64,000 nucleotides of DNA from CAVSRC01 sp963782045 (GTDB taxonomy: Bacteria > Pseudomonadota > Alphaproteobacteria > Rhizobiales > Kaistiaceae): positions 372,001-436,000 of the forward strand of contig CAWAIR010000037.1 of NCBI GenBank assembly GCA_963782045.1, written 5' to 3'. Position 1 is the stretch's first letter. Every line of letters starts with the position of its first letter. The position numbers and the translations under genes are program-made. Positions 9,754-16,934 of the stretch are shown piece by piece. The notes beneath the pieces were generated by a model, which had not been told where the DNA came from, ran no database searches, and saw only the letters and a list, made by a program, of their open reading frames with translations.

Positions 9754-11145
9754 TCAGCGCTTCTTGCGCCGGCGCCCCTCGTAGGGGTTGTCGCCCTTGC
9801 GCAGCGTCAGCCGGATGGGCACGCCGGGCAGCCCGATATCGGCGCGCAGCGCATTGACCAGATAGCGCCGCCAGGCATCGGGCAAGGCCTCGGGCCGCGA
9901 ACAGAAGGCGACGAAGGTCGGCGGGCGCGCTTTGGCCTGGGTCAGGTAGCGCAGCTTGATGCGCCGGCCGGCAACGGCCGGCGGCGGATGCCGCTCCAGC
10001 ACCTCCGGCAGCCAGCGGTTCAGCTTGGCGGTCGATACCCGCCGGTTCCACAGCGCGTGCGCCGCGCCCACGGCCTTCATCAGCTTATCGATGCCCCCGC
10101 CGGTGACGCCCGAGACCGGCACCAGGGCGACGCCGGCGATCTGCGGCAGCAGGCGCTCGGCCTCCTCGCGCAATTCTTTCAGCGTGCGCTGGCGGTCGGC
10201 GACCAGGTCCCATTTGTCGAGGGCGATGACGATGGCGCGGCCCTCGCGCTCGACCAGGTCGGCGATCTGCAGGTCCTGCTTCTCGAACGGCTGGCCGACA
10301 TCGAGAACGAGGATGACGACCTCGGCGAACTGGATGGCACGGAGCGCATCGCCGACGGCGAGCTTCTCGAGCTTGCCCTCGACGCGGGCCTTGCGCCTCA
10401 GGCCCGCGGTATCGAACAGGCGGAAATCACGGTCGCCCCAGCGCCAGTCGACGGCGATCGAATCGCGGGTGATGCCGGCTTCGGGTCCGGTGAGCAGGCG
10501 GTCCTCGCCGATCATGCGGTTGATCAGCGTCGACTTGCCGGCGTTCGGCCGCCCGACGACGGCGACGCGGATCGGCTGGTCTCCGCCCTCGCCTTCTCCC
10601 GCAGCCTCGCCCTCCTCATCCGCCTCCGCTTCGCCGGCATAGGCGGCAATCGCATCATGGAGTTCGCCGAGACCTTGGCCGTGTTCGGCCGAAAGCGCGA
10701 CCGGATCGCCGAAGCCGAGAGCGTAGGTTTCGAGGATGCCGGCTTCCGTGGCGCGGCTCTCCGCCTTGTTGGCCACCAGCACGATGGGCCGGCCGAGAGT
10801 GCGCAACAGCTCGGCGAAATGACGGTCGAGCGGCGTCAGGCCGGCGCGAGCGTCGACGACGAACAGGCTGACGTCGGCCGAGCGGACCGCCGCCTCGGTC
10901 TGCGCGCGCATGCGCCCGGCGAGCGAATCCGGCGCCGCCTCGTCGAGGCCGGCGGTGTCGATCGCGGTGAATTCCAGTGAGCCGATGCGGGCCTCGCCCT
11001 CGCGCCGGTCGCGGGTCACGCCCGGCAGGTCGTCGACCAGCGCCAGACGCTTTCCGACCAGCCGGTTGAACAGCGTCGACTTGCCGACGTTGGGCCGGCC
11101 GATGATGGCGACGCGCAGCGGCCGTCTGCTGGTGGACATGGCCAT
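9754..11145 (-). CDS. der: Ribosome biogenesis GTPase Der (EngA)
   Basis: Der is an essential double GTPase needed for 50S subunit maturation. Its 463 residues contain two G domains: the first P-loop is GRPNVGKST near residue 16 and the second GRPNAGKST near residue 197. The matching G3/G4 motifs are DTAGLDEA with NKAE, and DTAGLRRK with DKWD. An acidic linker (EADEEGEAAGEGEGG) joins them. The C-terminal KH-like domain starts around RRVSTAKLN and contains KLRYLTQAKARPPTFVAF. The length is normal and the frame is intact. The TPR protein gene lies 35 bases upstream on the same strand, so the two probably form an operon. Confidence 0.97.
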   Translation of the reverse strand: MAMSTSRRPLRVAIIGRPNVGKSTLFNRLVGKRLALVDDLPGVTRDRREGEARIGSLEFTAIDTAGLDEAAPDSLAGRMRAQTEAAVRSADVSLFVVDARAGLTPLDRHFAELLRTLGRPIVLVANKAESRATEAGILETYALGFGDPVALSAEHGQGLGELHDAIAAYAGEAEADEEGEAAGEGEGGDQPIRVAVVGRPNAGKSTLINRMIGEDRLLTGPEAGITRDSIAVDWRWGDRDFRLFDTAGLRRKARVEGKLEKLAVGDALRAIQFAEVVILVLDVGQPFEKQDLQIADLVEREGRAIVIALDKWDLVADRQRTLKELREEAERLLPQIAGVALVPVSGVTGGGIDKLMKAVGAAHALWNRRVSTAKLNRWLPEVLERHPPPAVAGRRIKLRYLTQAKARPPTFVAFCSRPEALPDAWRRYLVNALRADIGLPGVPIRLTLRKGDNPYEGRRRKKR

Positions 11146-11180
11146 CCCTGCATGGGGCCGTGGCTGTCCGCGCGCCCCGG

Positions 11181-11858
11181 CTACGATTTGGCCGCCGGCG
11201 GCGGTGCGCCGATCCGTGCCTGGATCAGCGACAGCATCACCTGGGCGCGCTGGCGGAGGTCAGCCGGCGATGCCTCGTCGTTGTTGATCTCGTCGAAATA
11301 CTTGCGCGCCGCCTGGTAGTCGCCGACCCGCCATGCATCAAGGCCGAGCAGCTCGCGGGCGTTGTGGCGCCAGACATTGCCGGTGGAGGCGAGATCGCTG
11401 ATGCGCTTCTCGAGGTCGGCCAGAGGTGCCGTATCGACCAGCAGCGCGGCGGCGCGCAGCCGGGCCAGCGCCTTCACGCCGTCGGGGATGCCGTTCTTGG
11501 TGGCAATCGCGTCGTATTCGGCGATGGCCTCGGTGGTCTTGCCGGTCGCGGCCATCTCGGAGGCGACGCGCAGTCCGGCGAGCACCGGATACTCGCCGCT
11601 GCCGTTGGCCTCGATGGCCTTCAGGGCGGCGATCGCCTCATCGTGCTTGCCCTGGTCGGACAGCTTGAGCGCGGCGAGGTAGCGGTCGCCGGTGGCCTGC
11701 GCCTGCTTCTCCTGCCAGAAGACCCAGCCGCGGTAGCCAGCGGTGGCCACCACGATCAGGATGGCCAGGCCGATGACGAACGGACCGAAACGGTCCCACA
11801 ACTTCTTCAGTTGTTCGTGGCGGAGATCCTCGTCGACCTCTTTGAAGATATCGGACAT
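11181..11858 (-). CDS. Membrane-anchored TPR protein (YfgM-like)
   Basis: A 225-residue protein with a short cytosolic N-terminus (MSDIFKEVDEDLRHEQLKKL), one membrane segment (about residues 27-45, GLAILIVVATAGYRGWVFW) and a periplasmic region of TPR-like helices (DRYLAALKLSDQGKHDEA, AEYDAIATKNGIPDGV). This is the layout of the tetratricopeptide-like YfgM/DUF2133 family, which lies next to der in many proteobacteria and is linked to Sec translocon chaperones and outer-membrane assembly. In many relatives a BamB-like gene sits between this gene and der; here it is absent. It probably shares a transcript with der. Confidence 0.85.
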   Translation of the reverse strand: MSDIFKEVDEDLRHEQLKKLWDRFGPFVIGLAILIVVATAGYRGWVFWQEKQAQATGDRYLAALKLSDQGKHDEAIAALKAIEANGSGEYPVLAGLRVASEMAATGKTTEAIAEYDAIATKNGIPDGVKALARLRAAALLVDTAPLADLEKRISDLASTGNVWRHNARELLGLDAWRVGDYQAARKYFDEINNDEASPADLRQRAQVMLSLIQARIGAPPPAAKS

Positions 11859-12147
11859 TTCACCTCGTCGGCGTCATCGGGTGAGCCATTCCCCGGGGCA
11901 GCGCGGCGGCACCATATCGCCGGCCCCGTCCGGTTGCAAACGCCGGAATTTCGGCATTCCCGCGGCCGCTGTCCCGCCCGGCGCGGTGGCCCGATGGAGG
12001 GGACTTCACGGAACTTTGTCCAAACTCAGGCAGAATTCGGGCAGTTACGTGTTGTTCACGGTCGCCATGCTAGTCTAGCTTCATAATAGAAACGAGGAGG
12101 CTTTGCGGCCTGCCCAGGCCGCGCAATGAAACCAGGGGGCTGGACCT

Positions 12148-12567
12148 ATGAAGAAGACTGTCTGGGCTCTGGCGGTGTCGGTTATCCTTTGTGCTGCACC
12201 CGCCATGGCATCATCCATTGTTGCACGCGTCGATCTCTCCGAGCAGATGATTCACGTCTACGTCAACGGCGCCCAGCGCTACGTCTGGCCGGTGTCCACT
12301 GCGCGTGCCGGCTACGTCACGCCGGTCGGAACCTACCGGCCGCAACGCCTGGCGCCGATGTGGTACTCCAAGAAGTATCACAACTCGCCGATGCCGCATT
12401 CGATCTTCTTCCGCGGCGGCTACGCCATTCACGGCACCTATTCGACCCGGTATCTGGGCCGGCCGGCTTCGCACGGCTGCGTGCGACTGCTGCCGAGCCA
12501 TGCGGCGACCCTCTATTCGCTGGTCAGCCAATCACCTGGCAGCACCACGATCATCGTTTCCCGTTAG
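12148..12567 (+). CDS. L,D-transpeptidase, minimal YkuD domain
   Basis: A 139-residue exported protein. Residues 1-21 are a signal peptide (MKKTVWALAVSVILCAAPAMA). The rest is a short YkuD domain with RVDLSEQMIHVYVNG and the active-site signature IHGTYS...SHGCVRLL, where the cysteine attacks the donor stem peptide. Such enzymes form 3-3 peptidoglycan cross-links or attach outer-membrane proteins. It lacks any binding module, so it is a minimal catalytic form. The ATG at 12148 follows an A/G-rich stretch (gaaaccaggggg). A paralogue follows nine bases later, so the two are probably one operon. Confidence 0.9.
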   Translation: MKKTVWALAVSVILCAAPAMASSIVARVDLSEQMIHVYVNGAQRYVWPVSTARAGYVTPVGTYRPQRLAPMWYSKKYHNSPMPHSIFFRGGYAIHGTYSTRYLGRPASHGCVRLLPSHAATLYSLVSQSPGSTTIIVSR

Positions 12568-12576
12568 GAGACGCGG

Positions 12577-13146
12577 TTGTCGGCAAGCAGCTCCGCTGCC
12601 GGACGCGCTCTGCGCGTGTCCCGCCTGTTTGCGTTCACGGCAGCGACAACGCTTGCCGGGTTGAGCGGCGCTCCCGCCTTCGCCGGGGAACTGGCAATTG
12701 CCAGCGCTCCCATGATCGCGGTTACCGCGGTCGACGTCGATCTGGCGCAGGGGGCCGCGGCGCCTGCGTCAGAAGAGCCGCCGGTCCCGAAGGTCGTGGC
12801 GCGCATCGACCTCTCCGACCAGACCATGACGGTCTACGTCGACGAGAAACTGGCTCACGTGTTCAGGGTGTCGACCGGACGGAGGGGCTACGGAACGCCA
12901 ACCGGGCAATGGACCGCCCAGTGGCTTTCCCCGCGCCACCGCTCGAAGAAATATCACAACGCCCCGATGCCCTGGTCGGTGTTCTTCCACGGCGGCTATG
13001 CCGTCCACGGAACCACCGAGGTGCGCCGGCTCGGGCGGCCGGCCTCCCATGGCTGCGTGCGCCTGCTGCCGGCCAACGCCAGGACCTTCTACAAACTGGT
13101 CCAGGAAAACGGCAAGCAACACACGCTGGTTAGCATCGTTCGTTGA
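12577..13146 (+). CDS. L,D-transpeptidase, tandem paralogue with longer N-terminus
   Basis: A 189-residue paralogue of the preceding gene. The proposed start is TTG at 12577 after taggagacgcgg, a good ribosome site. It has a signal peptide (LFAFTAATTLAGLSGAPAFA) and a linker of about 35 residues with Ala/Pro/Glu. The YkuD domain repeats the same motifs: RIDLSDQTMTVYVDE, SKKYHNAPMPWSVFFHGGYA, and SHGCVRLLPANA with the catalytic Cys. The domains of the two proteins align end to end, pointing to a local duplication. The linker should set the second enzyme further from the membrane. A terminator follows at 13318-13345. Confidence 0.88.
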   Translation: MSASSSAAGRALRVSRLFAFTAATTLAGLSGAPAFAGELAIASAPMIAVTAVDVDLAQGAAAPASEEPPVPKVVARIDLSDQTMTVYVDEKLAHVFRVSTGRRGYGTPTGQWTAQWLSPRHRSKKYHNAPMPWSVFFHGGYAVHGTTEVRRLGRPASHGCVRLLPANARTFYKLVQENGKQHTLVSIVR

Positions 13147-13230
13147 AGTGCGCCGCGAGCCCATCGCCACCGGCTGTGAAGGCCTTCACAGACACACTCC
13201 GGCCGGATGCCTAGATAGAGGGGCGTAAGC

Positions 13231-13355
13231 GGTCAGGACCGTGGTCCCCGAGTCCCCGCTCGACAAAACGCCTTAACCCGCCCCCCTCTAAGGCGTCCTG
13301 GGTCCTGATCATGATAGCCGCCGTCCGGTCCCCGCCGGACGGCGGTTTCGTTTCG
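13231..13355 (+). ncRNA. Candidate small RNA with three-way junction and terminator
   Basis: GGTCAGGACC (13231-13240) pairs with GGTCCTGATC (13301-13310) as a 10-bp outer helix with one G-U pair. Inside are the hairpins CGAG/CTCG (13249-13262) and ACGCCTTA 13268-13275 with TAAGGCGT 13289-13296. A perfect terminator hairpin with a T-rich tail follows at once (13318-13355). The stretch is 85 bases after the second L,D-transpeptidase, so it may be an independent small RNA or a structured 3' end of that message. I see no clear promoter. Confidence 0.4.
13318..13355 (+). terminator. Rho-independent terminator
   Basis: CCGCCGTCCGG (13318-13328) pairs perfectly with CCGGACGGCGG (13335-13345), followed by tttcgtttcg. 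The T-rich side is downstream on the plus strand, so it ends the L,D-transpeptidase operon or the candidate small RNA. The convergent channel gene ends six bases beyond it. Confidence 0.85.
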
Positions 13356-13360
13356 GCCGA

Positions 13361-13960
13361 TCAGCCTCGCGCGCGTCCGACGCGACGCCCGAGCAGCAGA
13401 AGCGGGATCAGCAGCAGCCAGGTGTAGCGGGCATAGTCGGGCGCATACCAGGCGACCACCATCGATAGCGCGAAGACGCCGGGCACGGTGAACGAGCGCA
13501 GCGTTTCGGTGCGCTTGCCGTCGCCGGCCAGGGCGATGTGCTCGTGGCGCGCGGCGTGGCGCCAAACCAGCGTGAGGAGCAGCGAAGCGAGGATCATCGT
13601 GCCGGCATAGGCGATCGTGGCGATGCGGCTCCCGGTCTCGCTGAGAACGGAGGTGACGAACGGCACGAAACCGATGACCAGCAGAAACAGGATGTTGAAC
13701 CAGAGCAGCGCGGCATCGACCGACTTCAGCATGCGCAGCCGGCGGGTGTGCCCGACCCAGAAATTGCCGATGACCAGGAAGCTCAGCGCATAGCCGAAGT
13801 ACTTCGGCCAGATGGCGAGGAGGTCCGCCGCCAGCGCGGCGTCGTCCAGTCCCTCGGCCGGGCGCGGCAGGCGGATGTCCAGAACCAACAGCGTGATGGC
13901 GATGGCGACGACGCCGTCGGTGAAGGCGGTGAGGCGCTCGACGTCGCGGTTCTCGCTCAT
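13361..13960 (-). CDS. TMEM175-family (DUF1211) ion channel-like protein
   Basis: A 199-residue integral membrane protein. The N-terminal signature FTDGVVAIAITLLVLDI (about residues 13-29) is the hallmark first helix of the TMEM175/DUF1211 family, whose bacterial members form potassium-permeable channels. Further helices are YFGYALSFLVIGNFWVGH, FNILFLLVIGFVPFV, IATIAYAGTMILASLLL and two near the C-terminus, making about six in total. It is a single-repeat bacterial form, expected to assemble as a tetramer. The start ATG at 13960 is directly before the motif. The C-terminus is basic (LLGRRVGRARG). It is convergent with the transpeptidase operon. Confidence 0.88.
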   Translation of the reverse strand: MSENRDVERLTAFTDGVVAIAITLLVLDIRLPRPAEGLDDAALAADLLAIWPKYFGYALSFLVIGNFWVGHTRRLRMLKSVDAALLWFNILFLLVIGFVPFVTSVLSETGSRIATIAYAGTMILASLLLTLVWRHAARHEHIALAGDGKRTETLRSFTVPGVFALSMVVAWYAPDYARYTWLLLIPLLLLGRRVGRARG

Positions 13961-14020
13961 GGCAAAATCCCCTGCCCCGTTACCGCCGCCCGCTTACGGC
14001 CAGGCGAAGGCGACGGCAAG

Positions 14021-14059
14021 AACGAAATCGGCCGCCGGAGCGAGCTTCCCGGCGGCCGA
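14021..14059 (-). terminator. Rho-independent terminator of the PFOR-Nfn operon
   Basis: On the minus strand, TCGGCCGCCGG (14049-14059) pairs with CCGGCGGCCGA (14028-14038) as an 11-bp perfect stem and is followed by tttcgttctt. It lies about 25 bases after the stop of the gene at 14085. Confidence 0.85.
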
Positions 14060-14084
14060 CGTCTTCGCCTGACAAAGGCATGCG

Positions 14085-16934
14085 TCAGGCGACGAGGCCG
14101 TGAACCTCGCGGCTGTGGGTCTCCTGCTCCTTGAACTGGTCGAAGCGCGGCAGGAACTTGTCCCAGTCGATGATGTGGGCGTCGAGCTCCGGCCCGTCGA
14201 TGCAGGCGTGCTTGCGCACCATCTTGCCGTCGATGGTGACCGGAACCATGCAGGCGCCGCACATGCCGGTGGCGTCCACCATGATCGAGTTGAGGCTGAC
14301 GACAGTCGGGACCTCGTACTTCCCGGTCAGCTCGCTCACCGCCTTCATCATCATCGGCGGGCCGATGGCGATCACCTCGGCGACCGTGCGGCCCTTGGAG
14401 GACTTGTTGTCGTCCATCATCGCCTGCAGCGGCGTGGTGACGAAGCCCTTGATTCCGTAGGTGCCATCATTGGTGGTGTAGATTACGTCCAGTCGGTCGC
14501 CGAACTGCTTCCGGAGGCGATCGACGCGCTCACCTTCCGCCGTCCAGAACATGAGGTCCTTGCTGCGGTAGCCGGCGATGAGCGTGACGTGGTTCCCCAT
14601 CTTCAGATGCTCGCGCATGATCGGATAGACCGGCGGCAGTCCGAGGCCGCCGGCGCAGAACACCACCGTCTGGTTGCCCTCGTAGCGGTGCAGCTTGGAG
14701 GGCTGGCCGAGGGGGCCGGCGACGCCAGCGAAGGCTTCGCCGACCGTCATCTGGTTCATCAGGATGGAGCTGACGCCCACCCCCTGGATGACCAGATCGA
14801 TGGTGCCGGCCTTGGCGTCCCAGTCGGCGAGCGTGAGCGGGATGAGCTCGCCCTTGGGCGTGGCCAGCACGCGCACGAACTGGCCGGCCTGGGCCGAACG
14901 GGCAACCACCGGGGCATTGACCGTGAACTCGACGATGCCCGGCGACAGGTCGGTCTTCTTGAGCAGCGTCGCCGGTGCCGCAGCCTTGTCGGTGTAGTCG
15001 AGAGCCTTGGCCACCCGGTCCTTGATCTCGGCCGGCGTGAACGGAATCTCGCCGGCGATCTCGCTCGCGGCCGCCTTGCCGTCACCCGCCGCATTGATGG
15101 CGGTGGAGCCGCCGCGGGTGGCGTCGCCGCCCGAGTAGATGCCCTCCAGCGAGGTCTGCTGCGAGGTGCCGCCCGGCAGGTCGAGAGTGCCCCACTTGGT
15201 CGTCTTGATGCGCGGCTCGGAGTCCTTGATGATCGGGTTCGACGCGTTGCCGAGCGCCATGATGACGAGATCGACTTCCATCGTCTCGGTCTCGCCGGTG
15301 GGCACCGGCGAGCGGCGGCCCGAAGCATCCGGCTGCCCCAGCTCCATCACATCCAGAATGGTGTGGCAGACGCGGTGGTTCTTGTTGCCGGAGAACTCGC
15401 GCGGGGCACGCAGCACCTTGAGCTTGACGCCCTCTTCCAGGGCATGGTGCAGCTCTTCCACGCGCACCGGCATCTCGGCGCGGGTCCGCCGGTAGACGAT
15501 GGTGACGTCGCCGCCCAATCGCAACGAGGTGCGCGCCGAGTCCATCGCCGTGTTGCCAGCGCCGATGACGATGACCTTCTTGCCCTTCACCATCGGCAGC
15601 GGCGTCTCGTAGTCGTCGAGGCGGGCCTGCAAGAGGTTGACGCGGGTGAGGAATTCGTTGGCGCTCATCACGCCGTTCAACTCCTCGCCGGGCACGTTCA
15701 TGAAGCGCGGCAGGCCGGCGCCGGTGCCGACGAAGATCTTCCAGAAGCCGGCGTCGCGGAGGTTCTGAAGCGTGGCCGTCTTGCCGACCACGAAGTTCCT
15801 CACGAACTTGCCGCCGAGCCGGTCGATCTTGCCGACCACGTCGTCGATGAGGGCGTTGGGCAGGCGGAACTCAGGGATTCCGTAGCGCAGCACGCCGCCG
15901 AGGTCATGGAAGGCCTCGAACACGGTGACCGGGAAGCCCTCCTGCGACAACAGATAGGCATTGATCAGGCCGGCAGGCCCGGAGCCGACCACCGCGATCG
16001 GCGGCTTCTCCGCCTTCTGCCAGGGCGTGACGTAATTCTTCCATTCAGCGTCCTGGCCGTTGCCATTGTCCTTGGCATCGAGCCGCTCGCGCTCGGGCAG
16101 GTACCATTCGAGCTGGCCGATCTCGATCGGCCGGCCGGTGATGGTGCACACGCCCTGACACTGAAGCTCCTGCGGGCAGACGCGGCCGGTGACGTTGGGC
16201 AGCGGGTTGCAGCTCTCGATCAGCTTGAGGGCGTCCTTGAAGCGGCCGTTGCCCAGCAGATCCATCATCTCGGGGATGTGGATCTTGACCGGGCAGCCGC
16301 CCTTGGGCTGCTTCCTGCCCTGTAGCAGGACGCCGACCTCGCAGGGTTTGTCCTCGCACTGCTTGTCGCGCATCACCTCGAGCCAGACGAACAGATCGAC
16401 CTCGCGCTGGCTGTAGCCGAGCGTGCGGTAGCCGAGATAGCCCATGGTGACGAGGTCGAAGTCGTGCGCCCGCACGTCGGCCGGGCGCACGTAGGGCGGG
16501 ATGAAACTCTCCGCCGGCCAGCCCTTCGACAGCCCCTTGAACATCGGGTAGCGGTCGGAGAGATAGGTGTCGATCGCGGTAATGAACCGACGCTTGTACT
16601 TCAGCGGCAGCGCCCAGATGAAGCGCTGCAGGATCAGCGCCATGTCGTCGTCGCGCACCAGCAGGTTCCACAGGGTCTTGGTGAACTCGGGACCAAGCTG
16701 GTCCTGGCGGAATTCCCAGATGATGGCGTGGGTGCCGTCATCTATGAACACCTGACGCAGCGACTTGGGATCGCTGAGCAGCCGCCGGCGCAACAGGCCG
16801 AGCTGCTTCTTGAAGACCTGCAAGGCCTCGGAGCCTTCCAGCTCCTCCAGTTCGCCCCGGGTCTCCTCAAGGACCGTCGATACCTCGCGGTACCGCTCGA
16901 TGTCCTCCCGCCCCTTTTCCATCGTGTCAAACAT
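14085..16934 (-). CDS. NfnB-NfnA-like fused flavoprotein oxidoreductase
   Basis: A 949-residue fusion. The first ~220 residues are an N-terminal extension I do not recognise. Next is a GltD/NfnB-like unit: an Fe-S region with CPQELQCQGVC, an FAD site VVGSGPAGLINAYLL and an NADPH site VIGAGNTAMDSARTSLRLG. The last ~300 residues are an NfnA/PyrK-type ferredoxin-NADP reductase unit, with an FAD region AGQFVRVLA, NAD motif CAGGLGLPPVYPIM and a C-terminal 2Fe-2S site CGACMV...ACIDGPE. Separate NfnA and NfnB proteins exchange electrons between ferredoxin, NADH and NADPH. The ATG at 16934 has a GGAG site at suitable spacing and overlaps the upstream PFOR stop by eight bases, so translation is coupled. 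It probably reoxidises the ferredoxin produced by that enzyme. Confidence 0.85.
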   Translation of the reverse strand: MFDTMEKGREDIERYREVSTVLEETRGELEELEGSEALQVFKKQLGLLRRRLLSDPKSLRQVFIDDGTHAIIWEFRQDQLGPEFTKTLWNLLVRDDDMALILQRFIWALPLKYKRRFITAIDTYLSDRYPMFKGLSKGWPAESFIPPYVRPADVRAHDFDLVTMGYLGYRTLGYSQREVDLFVWLEVMRDKQCEDKPCEVGVLLQGRKQPKGGCPVKIHIPEMMDLLGNGRFKDALKLIESCNPLPNVTGRVCPQELQCQGVCTITGRPIEIGQLEWYLPERERLDAKDNGNGQDAEWKNYVTPWQKAEKPPIAVVGSGPAGLINAYLLSQEGFPVTVFEAFHDLGGVLRYGIPEFRLPNALIDDVVGKIDRLGGKFVRNFVVGKTATLQNLRDAGFWKIFVGTGAGLPRFMNVPGEELNGVMSANEFLTRVNLLQARLDDYETPLPMVKGKKVIVIGAGNTAMDSARTSLRLGGDVTIVYRRTRAEMPVRVEELHHALEEGVKLKVLRAPREFSGNKNHRVCHTILDVMELGQPDASGRRSPVPTGETETMEVDLVIMALGNASNPIIKDSEPRIKTTKWGTLDLPGGTSQQTSLEGIYSGGDATRGGSTAINAAGDGKAAASEIAGEIPFTPAEIKDRVAKALDYTDKAAAPATLLKKTDLSPGIVEFTVNAPVVARSAQAGQFVRVLATPKGELIPLTLADWDAKAGTIDLVIQGVGVSSILMNQMTVGEAFAGVAGPLGQPSKLHRYEGNQTVVFCAGGLGLPPVYPIMREHLKMGNHVTLIAGYRSKDLMFWTAEGERVDRLRKQFGDRLDVIYTTNDGTYGIKGFVTTPLQAMMDDNKSSKGRTVAEVIAIGPPMMMKAVSELTGKYEVPTVVSLNSIMVDATGMCGACMVPVTIDGKMVRKHACIDGPELDAHIIDWDKFLPRFDQFKEQETHSREVHGLVA

